Shown: one piece after another, positions 8,431-22,398 of the stretch
Position numbering within the stretch: position 1 is the stretch's first letter
How the letters are laid out: the number at the start of each line of letters is the position of its first letter
Source of the DNA: Verrucomicrobiota bacterium
GTDB taxonomy: Bacteria > Verrucomicrobiota > Verrucomicrobiia > Limisphaerales > SIBE01
Direction: 5' to 3'
Assembly (NCBI GenBank): GCA_016871535.1
Contig: VHCZ01000013.1
Location: 1-49,833, forward strand
Length of the DNA: 49,833 bases
Notes under the pieces: generated by a model
Databases searched by the model: none
What the model saw: the letters and a program-made list of their open reading frames with translations, nothing else
Told to the model about the DNA's origin: nothing
Position numbers and translations under genes: made by a program

Positions 8431-8506
8431 GCCCATGTAGCTCAGCCGGCAGAGCGCGTCCTTGGTAAGGACGAGGTCATCAGTTCAATCCTGATCATGG
8501 GCTCCA
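8431..8506 (+). tRNA. tRNA-Thr (anticodon GGT)
   Basis: Full cloverleaf: acceptor GCCCATG (8431-8437) with CATGGGC (8496-8502), D-arm GCTC/GAGC, anticodon stem CGTCC/GGACG with loop TTGGTAA giving anticodon GGT, T-arm ATCAG-TTCAATC-CTGAT, and an encoded CCA end (TCCA 8503-8506). Its place just before tuf resembles the tRNA-tuf arrangement of many bacteria and suggests co-transcription and processing. Confidence 0.95.
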
Positions 8507-8556
8507 GTCTCTGACTCGAGAGCAAAAAGAACGATAAACAATACCAGGAACTCGCA

Positions 8557-9747
8557 ATGGCAAAAGAAGCATTTCAGAGAAACAAACCCCACGTAAACGT
8601 TGGGACCATCGGGCACATTGACCACGGGAAATCCACTTTGACGGCCGCTATCGTTCAAGTGCAGGCCCGCAAAAACATGGCCAAACTCATCTCCTACGCA
8701 GAAATTACCAAGGGCGGCACCGTGCGCGACGAAACAAAAACTGTCACAATCGCGGTCTCCCACACGGAGTATGAAAGCGACAAGCGGCATTATGCGCACG
8801 TCGATTGCCCCGGCCACGCCGACTACATCAAAAACATGATCACAGGCGCGGCGCAGATGGACGGAGCCATTCTGGTCGTGGACGCATCGGAGGGACCGAT
8901 GCCACAAACCCGGGAGCACATCCTCCTGGCTCGTCAAGTGGGCGTGCCGGCTATCGTCGTATTCCTAAACAAGGTGGATTTGGTCGATGATCCGGAACTT
9001 CTCGATCTGGTGGATATGGAAGTTCGCGATTTGTTGACGAAATATGGTTTCCCTGGGGACAAGACGCCCGTGATTCGAGGGAGTTCAAAAGCGGCTTTGG
9101 CAGGAACGCCGGAAGGCAACAAAGCCATTCAGGAGTTGCTGGACGCAGTTGATTCTTTCATTCCGCTTCCTGTTCGTGAAGTGGACAAGCCATTCCTGAT
9201 GTGCGTGGAAGACGTCTTCAATATTGAAGGTCGAGGAACCGTAGTCACCGGGAGAGTCGAACGCGGCACACTCAAACGGATGGAAGAAGTGGAAATCGTC
9301 GGGCTTCGAGAAACGCGCAAAACCGTCGCGACCGACATTGAAATGTTCCGCAAGTTACTGGACTCGGCCACGGCGGGCGACAACGTGGGTGTCTTACTTC
9401 GCGGTGTCAAGAAGGAGGAAGTCGAACGCGGCATGGTCCTGGCGAAACCGGCGAGCATCACGCCTCATACGCACTTTAAGGCCGAGGTATATGTGTTGTC
9501 GAAGGATGAAGGTGGTCGCCACACGCCATTCTTCTCAAACTACCGGCCCCAATTCTACTTCCGAACCACTGACGTAACCGGGACGGTTGCGCTCCCTCAA
9601 GGTGTTGAGATGGTGATGCCCGGGGATAACGTCTCGGTGGTCGTGAAGGTGATTGCACCGGTGGCGATGGAAAAGGGCCAGCGCTTTGCTATCCGCGAGG
9701 GTGGGCGGACCATTGGCGCGGGAAGAATTACCGAGGTCATCGAGTAA
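8557..9747 (+). CDS. tuf: Elongation factor Tu
   Basis: 396 residues; carries aminoacyl-tRNA to the ribosome as a GTP complex. GTPase motifs are G1 GHIDHGKS (19-26), G3 DCPGH (83-87) and G4 NKVD; domains 2 and 3 follow with the usual ending near [13 protein letters not shown] lies 7 nt before the ATG. Switch I is unusual: where most bacterial EF-Tu have A-R-G-I-T-I-N-T, this protein has T-K-T-V-T-I-A-V (60-67), and G1 has Ser-Thr rather than Thr-Thr. The threonine that coordinates magnesium appears kept as T64. No second tuf follows fusA here, so this may be the only copy in the region. It lies between tRNA-Thr and tRNA-Trp. Confidence 0.97.
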   Translation: MAKEAFQRNKPHVNVGTIGHIDHGKSTLTAAIVQVQARKNMAKLISYAEITKGGTVRDETKTVTIAVSHTEYESDKRHYAHVDCPGHADYIKNMITGAAQMDGAILVVDASEGPMPQTREHILLARQVGVPAIVVFLNKVDLVDDPELLDLVDMEVRDLLTKYGFPGDKTPVIRGSSKAALAGTPEGNKAIQELLDAVDSFIPLPVREVDKPFLMCVEDVFNIEGRGTVVTGRVERGTLKRMEEVEIVGLRETRKTVATDIEMFRKLLDSATAGDNVGVLLRGVKKEEVERGMVLAKPASITPHTHFKAEVYVLSKDEGGRHTPFFSNYRPQFYFRTTDVTGTVALPQGVEMVMPGDNVSVVVKVIAPVAMEKGQRFAIREGGRTIGAGRITEVIE

Positions 9748-9813
9748 CAAACTTAACCCAAGCAGAAAAACAATCAGGGTAAGATCATTCTCCCGAAAAC
9801 CGTATGTATTTTA

Positions 9814-9889
9814 GGGCGGTAGCTCAATTGGTAGAGTAGCGGTCTCCAAAACCGTTGGTTGGGGGTTCGAGTCCCTCCCGCCCTGCCAA
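9814..9889 (+). tRNA. tRNA-Trp (anticodon CCA)
   Basis: Acceptor AGGGCGG (9814-9820) pairs with CCGCCCT (9879-9885); D-arm GCTC/GAGT; anticodon stem GCGGT/ACCGT (one G-T pair) with loop CTCCAAA, anticodon CCA; T-arm loop TTCGAGT; discriminator G and encoded CCA. In many bacteria tRNA-Trp lies just before secE-nusG, as here. Confidence 0.95.
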
Positions 9890-9899
9890 TGAAAAAGCC

Positions 9900-9989
9900 G
9901 GAGGGGTGGCAGAGTGGTCTATCGCGACGGTCTTGAAAACCGTTAAGGTGTAACAGCCTTCGGGGGTTCGAATCCCTCCCCCTCCGCCA
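9900..9989 (+). tRNA. tRNA-Ser (anticodon TGA)
   Basis: A 90-nt class II tRNA with a long variable arm (TAAGGTGTAACAGCCTT). The anticodon loop CTTGAAA reads TGA. The acceptor 3' side CCCCTCC (9979-9985) is followed by discriminator G and encoded CCA (9987-9989). The secE GTG start is only 10 nt downstream, so tRNA 3' processing and secE translation initiation share this junction. Confidence 0.93.
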
Positions 9990-9999
9990 AGAAAAACCT

Positions 10000-10260
10000 G
10001 TGAAAGATTATATCGGATTACTGATTTGGGCGGTCATCATCGGAGGCGTTTTTGCCTTCGCGTGGCGCAAAGGGCTTTTGCTTCGGATGGCGAATTACGT
10101 CATGGAGACGCGAGAAGAATTGAGAAAATGCACTTGGCCAACATATGACGAACTCAAAGGGTCAACCATCGTTGTCCTTGTTGCGACCGCCATCCTTGGC
10201 GCCTTCACTATCGGAGCTGATGCGGTCATTTCTCAGGTGATCGGCCTGGTCATGAGGTAG
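10000..10260 (+). CDS. secE: Preprotein translocase subunit SecE
   Basis: 86 residues with a GTG start. SecE clamps SecY in the inner-membrane translocon. Two hydrophobic segments are visible (about 4-22 and 58-84) around the conserved cytoplasmic helix ETREELRKCTWPTYDEL, the SecE signature. Most bacterial SecE have one membrane segment, so the N-terminal one is an extra but common variant. It heads secE-nusG-rplK. No rpmG (L33) lies ahead of it. Confidence 0.95.
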   Translation: MKDYIGLLIWAVIIGGVFAFAWRKGLLLRMANYVMETREELRKCTWPTYDELKGSTIVVLVATAILGAFTIGADAVISQVIGLVMR

Positions 10261-10279
10261 TCGCTTCTGCCGCAAGCCT

Positions 10280-10828
10280 ATGCAAACTCAGTGGTTCGTC
10301 ATCCATACCTTGTCGGGACAGGAGCACAAGGTCAAAGAGAGCATCGAAAAGCGCGTCAAGACCGAGGAAATGGGTGACTACATCAAAGAAGTCCTGGTGC
10401 CCATGGAAAAGGTTGCCGAAGTTCGGAGTGGACGCAAAACCGTTACGACGCGCAAGCTTTATCCAGGCTACGTTTTCGTTGAAATGGTCTTGCTGGATGA
10501 CAACAAGCGCGTAATCGAGAAACCCTGGTATTTCATTCGAGAAACTCAAGGGATCATCGGTTTCGTCGGCGGAGATCGCCCGACCCCCACGTCTCGAGAA
10601 GAGATCGAGTCGATAAAAGCCCAAATCTCTGACTCGGAGGATCGGGAACGCCCGAAAGTCACCTTTGAAGTGGGCGAGACGGTGAAGATTAATGACGGTC
10701 CGTTTTTGAACTTCAGCGGAGTTATAGAGGAAATTGAACCGGATCGTGGCAAACTGAAAGTGACCGTGAATATCTTCGGCCGGAATACCCCGGTCGAGTT
10801 GGAATACTGGCAAGTGGAGAAGGCGTAA
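10280..10828 (+). CDS. nusG: Transcription termination/antitermination factor NusG
   Basis: 182 residues. The N-terminal NGN domain starts with WFVIHTLSGQEHKVKESIEKR and has YPGYVFVEM; the C-terminal KOW domain begins near VGETVKINDGPFLNFSG. NusG binds RNA polymerase and links it to Rho or to the ribosome through S10. The stop lies 3 nt before the rplK ATG, so the two are likely co-translated. Confidence 0.98.
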   Translation: MQTQWFVIHTLSGQEHKVKESIEKRVKTEEMGDYIKEVLVPMEKVAEVRSGRKTVTTRKLYPGYVFVEMVLLDDNKRVIEKPWYFIRETQGIIGFVGGDRPTPTSREEIESIKAQISDSEDRERPKVTFEVGETVKINDGPFLNFSGVIEEIEPDRGKLKVTVNIFGRNTPVELEYWQVEKA

Positions 10829-10831
10829 TTT

Positions 10832-11257
10832 ATGGCAAAGAAGATCGTTGGACAAATCAAGTTGCAGATTCCTGCCGGCCAGGCCAATCCGGCGCCGCCT
10901 GTGGGGCCGGCGCTTGGCCAGCAAGGCGTGAACATTATGGCCTTCTGCAAGGAATTCAACGCTGCGACCAAAGAACAAGCCGGCCTGGTTATTCCGGTTG
11001 TGATCACGGTCTATCAGGACAAGTCTTTCACCTTTATCACCAAGTCGCCGCCGGCTTCGATCCTTTTGAAGAAAGCAGCCGGCATCGCTTCAGGCTCAAA
11101 GGAGCCCAACAAGGAAAAAGTGGGCAAAGTCACGAGGCAACAAGTGATGGAAATCGTGAAACTCAAGTTGAAGGACCTCAATGCTTCAAACGAAGAAGCC
11201 GCTTTCCGGATCATCGCTGGAACAGCACGGAGTATGGGAATTGAGGTTCAAGGATAA
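10832..11257 (+). CDS. rplK: Ribosomal protein L11
   Basis: 141 residues, standard length. Opens with [28 protein letters not shown], the conserved N-terminal domain that binds the GTPase-associated region of 23S rRNA; the C-terminal domain ends in [10 protein letters not shown]. It forms the stalk base with L10 and L12, both encoded just downstream. Confidence 0.98.
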   Translation: MAKKIVGQIKLQIPAGQANPAPPVGPALGQQGVNIMAFCKEFNAATKEQAGLVIPVVITVYQDKSFTFITKSPPASILLKKAAGIASGSKEPNKEKVGKVTRQQVMEIVKLKLKDLNASNEEAAFRIIAGTARSMGIEVQG

Positions 11258-11303
11258 CCCAAACGCGGGAGAGCTTGCCGCTCGCTTGCACCGCAATCTC
11301 AAA

Positions 11304-12002
11304 ATGCCAAGCAAACGTTTCAAAAAAGCACTGGAATTAGTGGACTCAAACAAGACCTATCCACTCAAGTCGGCCGTGGAAGTTTTGGCCAAATTCCCCA
11401 AAGCCAAGTTCGACGAGACAGTCGAACTCGCTTTCCGGCTCGGGGTTGATCCCAAGCAATCAGACCAGATGGTCCGAGGCACAGTGCCGTTGCCCCACGG
11501 GACCGGAAAGAAAGTCAGAGTCTTGGTGTTTGCCAAGGCCGGGGCCGCCGCGGACGCCGCAAGGGCAGCCGGCGCTGATTTTGTGGGCTTTGAAGATCTC
11601 GTGAAGAAGTGCCAGGAAGGCTGGGCGGATTTCGACGTGGCTGTCGCCACACCGGACGCGATGGTCGAAGTCCGCAAGTTAGGCAAGGTGCTTGGACCAC
11701 GAGGATTGATGCCGAACCCCAAGACCGGCACCGTGACTGAGGATACAGCCAAGGCCGTCAAGGAAGTGAAGGCGGGGCGGGTGGAGTTCAAAATCGACAA
11801 AGCGGGCAACGTCCATGTCCCCATCGGTAAACTTTCTTTCAAGGCGGATCAGATTCTGGAAAACGCAAGGTCGGTCATCGAAGCGGTTCAAAAAGCGCGG
11901 CCTGCCAGCGTCAAAGGGCAGTTCATCGCAAGTTGCACGTTGACGGCGACCATGAGTCCGCCGGTGCGTCTAGATTTGCGGGAACTGCAAGCTGCTGCTT
12001 GA
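11304..12002 (+). CDS. rplA: Ribosomal protein L1
   Basis: 232 residues from ATG 11304 (MPSKRFKKALELVD). The frame is open further upstream, into rplK, but length and family start support 11304. The signature around LGPRGLMPNPKTGTV is present. L1 forms the mobile stalk that helps release deacylated tRNA, and in many bacteria it represses the L11-L1 mRNA; no clear L1-binding mimic was identified by eye. The 46-nt gap after rplK has no visible terminator. Confidence 0.97.
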   Translation: MPSKRFKKALELVDSNKTYPLKSAVEVLAKFPKAKFDETVELAFRLGVDPKQSDQMVRGTVPLPHGTGKKVRVLVFAKAGAAADAARAAGADFVGFEDLVKKCQEGWADFDVAVATPDAMVEVRKLGKVLGPRGLMPNPKTGTVTEDTAKAVKEVKAGRVEFKIDKAGNVHVPIGKLSFKADQILENARSVIEAVQKARPASVKGQFIASCTLTATMSPPVRLDLRELQAAA

Positions 12003-12029
12003 ACTAAAACTCTTTTCCCTCAAAAAACA

Positions 12030-12539
12030 ATGCGCCAAGAAAAACACTTTATCAGCAAAGAGTATCTGGGACGTCTGAATGGGTCGCCCTTCTTCATTGT
12101 GGTGGATTATCAGGGGCTCCGGGTTGCTCACTTCACCGAGCTCCGTAAGCGGCTGGCCAAGGTGGGAGCGGAGGTCCACGTGGTCAAGAATTCACTTTTC
12201 CGAGTCGCGGCCAAAGAAGCGGGCTTGGTCGATTTGGGAGGAGTGTTGACCGGCCAGCTCGCGGTCATCACAGGCCAGCGCGACATTTCATCCACGGCCA
12301 AGACCGTCAAAACATTTCGTTCGGAGTTCGATAGGCCCAAACTAAAGTTCGGATATCTCAACAGCCAGCGTCTGGAGGCGGCGGATCTGGTGTCCCTGGC
12401 GGACCTTCCCTCCATCGAAGTGCTCCGCAGCCAGCTTCTGGGAGTGCTCCAGGCGCCTGCGGCGAAGCTCGTTCGATTGCTGAATACTCCTGCGACTCAG
12501 TTGACGCGGGTGCTGCAAGCGAAAGCCGAGAAGGGCTGA
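12030..12539 (+). CDS. rplJ: Ribosomal protein L10
   Basis: 169 residues. Starts [30 protein letters not shown] and contains the rRNA-binding domain [15 protein letters not shown]; the C-terminal helix (about 130-169, [27 protein letters not shown]) anchors L7/L12 dimers. The helix is long enough for two or three dimers. It is followed by an unusually long, structured spacer before rplL. Confidence 0.97.
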   Translation: MRQEKHFISKEYLGRLNGSPFFIVVDYQGLRVAHFTELRKRLAKVGAEVHVVKNSLFRVAAKEAGLVDLGGVLTGQLAVITGQRDISSTAKTVKTFRSEFDRPKLKFGYLNSQRLEAADLVSLADLPSIEVLRSQLLGVLQAPAAKLVRLLNTPATQLTRVLQAKAEKG

Positions 12540-12615
12540 AGTATTTTCAATCCTGAACCCGAACCACTTTGGTGCCGGACATCCTCCCACTTCTCGCAAC
12601 GGATTTGGTGAATTT

Positions 12616-12712
12616 CGTCGCCACAAATGTCAAGGCGACGGAACAAACAACACGAACAAAGTAAATCGTCGGCCCACGGGCTGTGGGCTCAAACCATCCG
12701 TAGCCTCGGATG
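12616..12712 (+). promoter_or_regulatory. Three consecutive hairpins in the rplJ-rplL spacer
   Basis: The 196-nt spacer holds three perfect short stems in a row: CGTCGCC/GGCGACG (12616-12622, 12634-12640), GCCCAC/GTGGGC (12672-12677, 12683-12688) and CATCCG/CGGATG (12695-12700, 12707-12712). None is followed by a T-run. They end 23 nt before the rplL ATG and may control L12 translation, which must exceed that of L10 four- to six-fold, or mark mRNA processing. No better promoter is visible. Confidence 0.45.
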
Positions 12713-12735
12713 ACGACGAAACTGAAAGGTCACAT

Positions 12736-13128
12736 ATGGCAGACATAGCCGGAATAATTGAACAGTTAAGCAAGTTGACGGTCATTGAGACCGCTGAGTT
12801 AGTGAAACAGCTCGAAACCACCTGGGGTGTCAGCGCCGCCGCGCCGGTAGCGGTCGCAGCGGCTGGAGCCGCTGCAGGTGGAGCGGCTGCCGCGCCTGCT
12901 GCGGAAGCCAAAACCGCTTTCGATGTCATCCTGGCCAGCGTGCCGGGCGACAAGAAGATCGCGGTCATCAAAGCCGTTCGGGAGGTCAAAGCCGGACTGG
13001 GGCTGGCGGAAGCGAAGAAACTGGTGGAAGAAGCGCCGAAACCTGTCCTGGAGGGGGCCAACAAGGCCGATGCCGAGGCCGCCAAGAAGAAGCTTGAGGA
13101 CGCAGGCGCGAAAGTTGAACTCAAGTAG
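12736..13128 (+). CDS. rplL: Ribosomal protein L7/L12
   Basis: 130 residues. The N-terminal dimerisation domain binds L10, then comes an Ala/Gly-rich hinge (about 35-60), then the C-terminal factor-binding domain with the signature [20 protein letters not shown] and ending GAKVELK. It recruits EF-Tu, EF-G and other GTPases. AAAGG lies about 7 nt ahead of the ATG. Confidence 0.98.
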   Translation: MADIAGIIEQLSKLTVIETAELVKQLETTWGVSAAAPVAVAAAGAAAGGAAAAPAAEAKTAFDVILASVPGDKKIAVIKAVREVKAGLGLAEAKKLVEEAPKPVLEGANKADAEAAKKKLEDAGAKVELK

Positions 13129-13140
13129 AAATAGCTTATT

Positions 13141-13169
13141 GTGGGCGGTGGCCTTGTGCCACCGCCCAC
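13141..13169 (+). promoter_or_regulatory. Perfect 12-bp hairpin in the rplL-rpoB spacer
   Basis: GTGGGCGGTGGC (13141-13152) and GCCACCGCCCAC (13158-13169) are exact complements around a 5-nt loop. No T-run follows. In E. coli this same spacer contains a partial terminator and an RNase III site that set the ratio of ribosomal protein to polymerase mRNA; this stem is a plausible functional counterpart. The remaining 13170-13342 holds only weak short stems (CGCCTG/CAGGCG near 13260). Confidence 0.6.
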
Positions 13170-13342
13170 TCCTGATTGGTGCGAACGAGCCAAACTGATT
13201 CTTCGAAAGAAACGGCTCATCTTTGGGCCATGAAAAGGGATTTGCCGGCCAACCTTTCGCCTGGCGGCGGCAGGCGCCGGTATTGTGTTGTCGTCGGTAA
13301 CAACTGTCTGGTCCAGACCAGAAGAAAGCATTAGAGGTCACC

Positions 13343-17161
<3,819 letters not shown>

Positions 17162-17202
17162 GTTCGGCCGAATAACATCGATTCAACCGCTTTTTAACAA
17201 CC

Positions 17203-20200
17203 ATGAACACGAAAGAAACAGCCCGTGAATTGCTCGGCCTGGATAAGGTCAATTTGGTTGATTACGTCGCGATCTCGGTGGCCTCGCCGGAGGCGATTCG
17301 ATCCTGGTCGAAGGGAGAAGTGAAGAACCCGGAGACGATCAACTACCGCACCTTCAAACCGGAGAAAGGCGGTTTGTTTTGCGAGCGCATCTTCGGGCCG
17401 GTGAAGGATTGGGAATGTTCCTGCGGCAAGTATAAACGCATCAAACATCGCGGCGTCGTCTGCGACCGTTGCGGTGTCGAAGTCACCCTTTCGCGAGTGC
17501 GCCGCGAACGCATGGGCCATATTGAACTGGCTGTTCCTGTCTCGCACATCTGGTTCTTCAAGTGCATGCCGTCGCGGATCGGGTTGATGCTCGACATGAC
17601 GGCCCGAAATCTGGAGCGGGTCATTTACTACGAGGATTACCTGGTCATCGACCCCGGTTCGACTCCGCTGAAACAACACCAGTTGCTGAGCGAGTTGGAG
17701 TTTCGCGAAGCCAAAGAGACCTACGGGGCTGACGCGTTCGTCGCGAAGATGGGCGCCGAGGCCGTGCGCGAGGCACTCACGAAGGTCGATCTGGCGAAGC
17801 AGATCGACCAGTTGCAGATCGCAATGACCGAGACCAAGAGCAAGCAGATTCGGAAGAAGCTCGCCAAACGGATCAAACTCTTTCAAGGCTTCCTCAATTC
17901 CAGGAGCCGCCCGGAATGGATGATCCTGACCGTGCTCCCGGTGATTCCGCCCGACCTGCGTCCGCTCGTGCCGCTGGAAGGCGGGCGTTTCGCGACGTCG
18001 GATCTCAACGATTTGTACCGCCGCGTCATCAACCGGAATAACCGGCTGAAGAACCTCCTCCAACTCAAGACGCCGGAAGTCATCATTCGCAACGAAAAGC
18101 GCATGCTCCAAGAAGCCGTGGATGCGCTGTTTGACAACGGTCGGCACGGACGCGCCGTCACCGGCGCGGGCAACCGTCCGCTCAAATCGCTCAGCGACAT
18201 GCTCAAGGGCAAGAGCGGGCGTTTTCGCCAAAACCTGCTTGGGAAGCGCGTCGATTACTCGGGCCGATCAGTCATTGTCATCGGGCCGGAGTTGCGCCTC
18301 AACCAGTGCGGCCTGCCCAAGAAGATGGCGTTGGTGTTGTTCGAACCGTTCATTATCCGGCGCCTCAAGGAGCTCAATTACGTGCACACGGTCCGTTCCG
18401 CCAAGAAGATGATCGAACGCCAATCCCCGGAGGTCTGGGACATTTTGGAAGAAGTCACCAAGGGCCACCCGGTCCTGTTGAACCGCGCGCCGACGCTGCA
18501 CCGTTTGTCGATTCAAGCGTTCGAGCCGGCGTTGATCGAAGGCGAAGCCATTCGCATCCATCCGCTGGTTTGCACCGCGTACAATGCTGACTTCGACGGC
18601 GATCAAATGGCCGTCCACGTGCCGCTCTCGGTCGAAGCGCAGATGGAAGCGCGGCTGCTGATGATGGCGCCGAATAACATATTCAGTCCCTCCAGCGGCA
18701 AACCGATCATGACACCGACGCAGGACATCACGCTTGGTTGCTATTATTTGACAGCCAATCCGCGCGCGCTGGGTATGTCCGGTGCGTCGAGTCGTCCGAA
18801 GCTTTTTGGATCGAAGGACGAAGTCGTCTTCGCGCTCATGGACGGAGCGGTCCGCACTCATGAGAAAATTCAGTTGGCCAATCCCGATTTTGGACGAAAG
18901 ACGATCTACGGCGATGCCGAGAAGAAGGTCGTCGAAACGACGGTCGGTCGCGTCATTTTCAGCGAAATCTGGCCGCCTGAACTCGGATTCCCGAACAAAG
19001 TCATCGGCAAGTCCCAACTCGGGGAGTTGATCTGGAATTGCTACAAGAACTGCGGGCACGAGAAAACTGTCGCCACGCTCGATCGCCTGAAAGAGTTGGG
19101 CTTCTACGAGGCCACGCGCGCCGGCGTCTCCATCGGCATCGACGATATGATCATTCCCAAGGAGAAAACGCAGGAGATCGAGTCCGCTCAGAAACAAATC
19201 AGCGACGTCGAGAAACAGTACCGCAAGGGCCTGATCACTCCCGGCGAACGCTACAACAAAGTCATCGACATCTGGACGCATTGCACGGACCAGATCGCGA
19301 ACGTGATGCTGCGGACCTTGGAGCACAACCATGGCAAGCGCGAGTACAATCCCGTCTGGCTGATGGTGGATTCGGGCGCGCGCGGAAACCGCCAGCAAGT
19401 TCGCCAGCTTGCCGGTGTGCGCGGGCTGATGGCCAAGCCTTCCGGCGACATCATCGAAAAACCGATCCTTTCGAACTTCCGCGAAGGCCTGACGGTGCTG
19501 GAGTATTTCATTTCCACGCACGGCGCACGAAAGGGTTTGGCGGATACCGCGCTGAAGACCGCGGATTCAGGTTACATGACCCGGAAGCTCGTGGACGTCG
19601 CGCAGGATGTGATCATTCGGGAAGACGACTGCGGCACGACCAATGGCATCTGGGTGCAGGCGATCTACGAGGGCGAGGACGAAGTCGTCAAACTCAGCGA
19701 ACGCATCTTGGGCCGGTTCAGCGCCGATGACATTTTCGATCTGCGGGACTCGAAGAAGAAACTGATCAGCGCCAATGAGGAGATCGACGAAGTTAAAGCC
19801 AAGCGGACCGAAGTGTCGGGGGTGGAAAAGGTGCGCATCCGTTCGGTGCTGACTTGTGAGAGCAAGCACGGCCTTTGTGTCGCGTGCTACGGGCGCAACT
19901 TGGCCACGGGCGGATTAGTCAAGCTCGGCGAGGCCGTGGGAATCATCGCCGCGCAATCGATCGGTGAACCGGGCACGCAACTCACGATGCGGACGTTCCA
20001 CATCGGCGGCACGGCGTCCCAGGTGTTCAAGCAACCTCAGATCAAAGCCAAGCACGACGGTCTGGTGCGCTACAACGACCTGCGGCTCGTCGAGCTGGAT
20101 GACGGCAGCAACATCGTTCTGAACAAGAACGGTTCCATCTCCGTTTTGGCGGAAGACGGCCGCGAACTCGAAACACACAACGTTGTCATTGGCGCCGTGA

Positions 20201-21336
20201 TCTCCGTGCCGAACGGCGGCCCCGTCAAACGCGGCGAAACGTTCGTGCAGTGGGATCCGTACAACGTGCCGATTCTTTCCGAGAGAGCGGGCCGCGTGCA
20301 ATTCCACGACATCATCGAGGGCGTGACGATGAAACAGGAAGTGGATGAAACCACCGGCCAGGAGGCCAAAGTCATTATCGAACACAAGGAAGATTTGCAT
20401 CCGCAAATCATCATCAGCGACGACAAGGGCGAAGGCGTGGCAAACTATCCGATTCCTTCGGGCGCTCACATCGTGGTCAACGAAGGCGTCAAGATTGTGG
20501 CCGGAACGCTCATGGCCAAGACGCCGCGCAAAACTTCAAAAACCAAAGACATCACAGGCGGTTTGCCGCGTGTGGCCGAGCTCTTCGAAGCGCGGCGTCC
20601 GAAAGATGCGGCTGAGATTTCCAAGATCGACGGAATTGTGGATTTCGGTCCGAGCGTGCGCGGCAAACGCACGATCCTGATCAAGGACACTCAGACGGGC
20701 CTCGAAGAAGAGCATCTCATTCCCATCGGCAAACATGTCATCGTGTTCAAAGGCGACTTCGTGAAGAAAGGACAGCAGTTGACCGAAGGCCCGGTGGTTC
20801 CGCACGAGATTCTGGATGTGTGCGGTCCGCAGGAATTGCAGGAGCATCTGGTGAACGAAGTTCAGGAAGTGTACCGGTTGCAAGGCGTGACCATTAACGA
20901 CAAGCACATCGAGATCATCGTGCGGCAAATGCTGCGCAAGGTCCGAATTACTGAGCCGGGTGACACGACCTTCTTGTGGGGCGAGCAAGTGGACAAGCTC
21001 CACTTTGAAAACGAAAACTCGCGCGTGGAAAAAATGGGTGGCAAGCCCGCCGAGGCCCAACCGGTCCTGCTCGGTATCACCAAAGCCTCGCTGGAGACCG
21101 ACAGTTTCCTGAGCGCGGCTTCCTTCCAGGACACAACGCGCGTGCTCACCGAGGCCGCGACCATGGGTAAAGTTGATCGCCTCCGCGGCTTCAAGGAAAA
21201 CGTGATCATGGGGCACATTATTCCGGCTGGAACGGGTTTCACTTATCACCGAAAGGTCCAGCTCAAGCCGTTGGTCGAAGAGTTGCCGGTAGAGGAAGAA
21301 CCCGCTCCGGCGCCGGACGAAGCCATTGCGAGCTAA
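17203..21336 (+). CDS. rpoC: DNA-directed RNA polymerase subunit beta'
   Basis: 1377 residues. The N-terminal zinc-binding site [20 protein letters not shown] is near residue 65, the catalytic [12 protein letters not shown] near 460 carries the three metal-binding aspartates, and the C-terminal zinc site includes [13 protein letters not shown] near 885. Bridge- and trigger-loop sequences such as [15 protein letters not shown] follow. It is a complete, normal-length subunit. The C-terminus ends in a short acidic Pro/Ala tail ([10 protein letters not shown]). Confidence 0.99.
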   Translation: MNTKETARELLGLDKVNLVDYVAISVASPEAIRSWSKGEVKNPETINYRTFKPEKGGLFCERIFGPVKDWECSCGKYKRIKHRGVVCDRCGVEVTLSRVRRERMGHIELAVPVSHIWFFKCMPSRIGLMLDMTARNLERVIYYEDYLVIDPGSTPLKQHQLLSELEFREAKETYGADAFVAKMGAEAVREALTKVDLAKQIDQLQIAMTETKSKQIRKKLAKRIKLFQGFLNSRSRPEWMILTVLPVIPPDLRPLVPLEGGRFATSDLNDLYRRVINRNNRLKNLLQLKTPEVIIRNEKRMLQEAVDALFDNGRHGRAVTGAGNRPLKSLSDMLKGKSGRFRQNLLGKRVDYSGRSVIVIGPELRLNQCGLPKKMALVLFEPFIIRRLKELNYVHTVRSAKKMIERQSPEVWDILEEVTKGHPVLLNRAPTLHRLSIQAFEPALIEGEAIRIHPLVCTAYNADFDGDQMAVHVPLSVEAQMEARLLMMAPNNIFSPSSGKPIMTPTQDITLGCYYLTANPRALGMSGASSRPKLFGSKDEVVFALMDGAVRTHEKIQLANPDFGRKTIYGDAEKKVVETTVGRVIFSEIWPPELGFPNKVIGKSQLGELIWNCYKNCGHEKTVATLDRLKELGFYEATRAGVSIGIDDMIIPKEKTQEIESAQKQISDVEKQYRKGLITPGERYNKVIDIWTHCTDQIANVMLRTLEHNHGKREYNPVWLMVDSGARGNRQQVRQLAGVRGLMAKPSGDIIEKPILSNFREGLTVLEYFISTHGARKGLADTALKTADSGYMTRKLVDVAQDVIIREDDCGTTNGIWVQAIYEGEDEVVKLSERILGRFSADDIFDLRDSKKKLISANEEIDEVKAKRTEVSGVEKVRIRSVLTCESKHGLCVACYGRNLATGGLVKLGEAVGIIAAQSIGEPGTQLTMRTFHIGGTASQVFKQPQIKAKHDGLVRYNDLRLVELDDGSNIVLNKNGSISVLAEDGRELETHNVVIGAVISVPNGGPVKRGETFVQWDPYNVPILSERAGRVQFHDIIEGVTMKQEVDETTGQEAKVIIEHKEDLHPQIIISDDKGEGVANYPIPSGAHIVVNEGVKIVAGTLMAKTPRKTSKTKDITGGLPRVAELFEARRPKDAAEISKIDGIVDFGPSVRGKRTILIKDTQTGLEEEHLIPIGKHVIVFKGDFVKKGQQLTEGPVVPHEILDVCGPQELQEHLVNEVQEVYRLQGVTINDKHIEIIVRQMLRKVRITEPGDTTFLWGEQVDKLHFENENSRVEKMGGKPAEAQPVLLGITKASLETDSFLSAASFQDTTRVLTEAATMGKVDRLRGFKENVIMGHIIPAGTGFTYHRKVQLKPLVEELPVEEEPAPAPDEAIAS

Positions 21337-21378
21337 ACCGGACGCGGGCAACGGGATCAAAAAAATCTCAAATACTTG

Positions 21379-21406
21379 TTGCAACGAAGAAGTCCTTTGT
21401 TAATAT
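21379..21406 (+). promoter_or_regulatory. Probable promoter of the rpsL operon
   Basis: TTGCAA at 21379-21384 and TAATAT at 21401-21406, 16-bp spacer, in the 147-nt rpoC-rpsL gap. The region is clearly A/T-richer than the surrounding genes. Predicted start near 21413 places the following hairpin at the 5' end of the transcript. Confidence 0.6.
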
Positions 21407-21416
21407 TCGCGCTCCG

Positions 21417-21438
21417 TTTTCCCAAGGGTCTGGGAAAA
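21417..21438 (+). promoter_or_regulatory. Perfect 8-bp leader hairpin upstream of rpsL
   Basis: TTTTCCCA (21417-21424) pairs exactly with TGGGAAAA (21431-21438) around a 6-nt loop. It would lie at the very start of the rpsL mRNA if the promoter just upstream is used, where 5' stems often stabilise mRNA. On the plus strand no T-run follows. Confidence 0.4.
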
Positions 21439-21483
21439 ATGGCCCAAAAACCGGCCAAATCTGGAACGATTTAGCAAATCTCG

Positions 21484-21897
21484 ATGCCGACGATCAATCA
21501 ACTCGTCCGAAAAGGACGAAACAAGTTGAAGTATAAGTCCAAGTCACCTGCCTTGGAAGGCGCGCCCTACCGCCGCGGCGTGTGTGTTCAGGTCATGACT
21601 CGGACGCCGAAGAAACCCAACTCAGCGATGCGCAAGGTCGCCAAGGTCCGCCTGACCAACGGCTACGAAGTGATCGCTTACATTCCGGATGAAGGCCACA
21701 ATCTCCAGGAGCACTCGATCGTGCTCGTGCGCGGCGGGCGCGTAAAGGATCTGCCGGGCGTGCGCTACCACATTGTGCGCGGCACGCTGGACGCAGCCGG
21801 AGTGGAAAAGCGGCGCGTCAGCCGGTCGAAGTACGGCGTGAAACGGCCCAAAGCGGGCAAGCCTGCGGCAGCCGCCGCACCCGCAGCCGCGAGTTAA
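21484..21897 (+). CDS. rpsL: Ribosomal protein S12
   Basis: 137 residues. Contains [19 protein letters not shown] and [12 protein letters not shown], the two decoding-centre loops where streptomycin-resistance changes occur; the residues shown are those of sensitive proteins. The C-terminus carries an Ala-rich tail after KRPKAGK. No strong Shine-Dalgarno is visible. First gene of rpsL-rpsG. Confidence 0.98.
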   Translation: MPTINQLVRKGRNKLKYKSKSPALEGAPYRRGVCVQVMTRTPKKPNSAMRKVAKVRLTNGYEVIAYIPDEGHNLQEHSIVLVRGGRVKDLPGVRYHIVRGTLDAAGVEKRRVSRSKYGVKRPKAGKPAAAAAPAAAS

Positions 21898-21906
21898 TTT
21901 TCTTAT

Positions 21907-22380
21907 ATGTCCAGAAGGCGTCGAGCAATCAAGAGACCCGCGGTGGAAGATCCCAAATACCACAGCACGCTGGTGTCTCGTTTGGTGAACGTGGTGATGC
22001 AACGCGGCAAAAAGAGCCTGGCGCAGCGCATCGTTTACGGCACGTTCGATCGGATCGTGGAAAAGAACCCAAACACGAACGCTTTGGAGATCTTGCAGCG
22101 AGCGGTGGACAACGCAAAGCCCAGGCTGGAAGTCAAGGCTCGTCGCGTCGGCGGCGCCACTTACCAGGTTCCGGTGGAAGTCGCACCGGACCGGCAGTTG
22201 GCCCTGGCGTTTCGGTGGCTGGTGGACCTGGCCGATGCGCGGAAGGGCGTTCCGATGAAAGACGCCCTGGCGGCGGAAATCATGGACGCCTATCAAGGCC
22301 AAGGCAACGCCATCCGCAAGCGCGATGAAGTTCATAAGATGGCCCAGGCGAACAAGGCCTTCGCCCATTTTCGCTGGTAG
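21907..22380 (+). CDS. rpsG: Ribosomal protein S7
   Basis: 157 residues. Starts MSRRRRAIKRP and has the conserved VNVVMQRGKKSLAQRIVYG and RVGGATYQVPVEV; ends in HKMAQANKAFAHFRW. S7 nucleates the 30S head near the E site. It follows rpsL by 9 nt, and is itself followed by an intrinsic terminator, separating it from fusA. Confidence 0.98.
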   Translation: MSRRRRAIKRPAVEDPKYHSTLVSRLVNVVMQRGKKSLAQRIVYGTFDRIVEKNPNTNALEILQRAVDNAKPRLEVKARRVGGATYQVPVEVAPDRQLALAFRWLVDLADARKGVPMKDALAAEIMDAYQGQGNAIRKRDEVHKMAQANKAFAHFRW

Positions 22381-22398
22381 CACTTTAGTTGCTGGAAT

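Noticed and set aside
18268-19521. Long antisense open frames opposite rpoB and rpoC, for example 18268-19521 on the minus strand
   Set aside because: They are opposite strongly conserved coding sequence and follow its codon bias; no domain is recognisable and the sense genes are certain.
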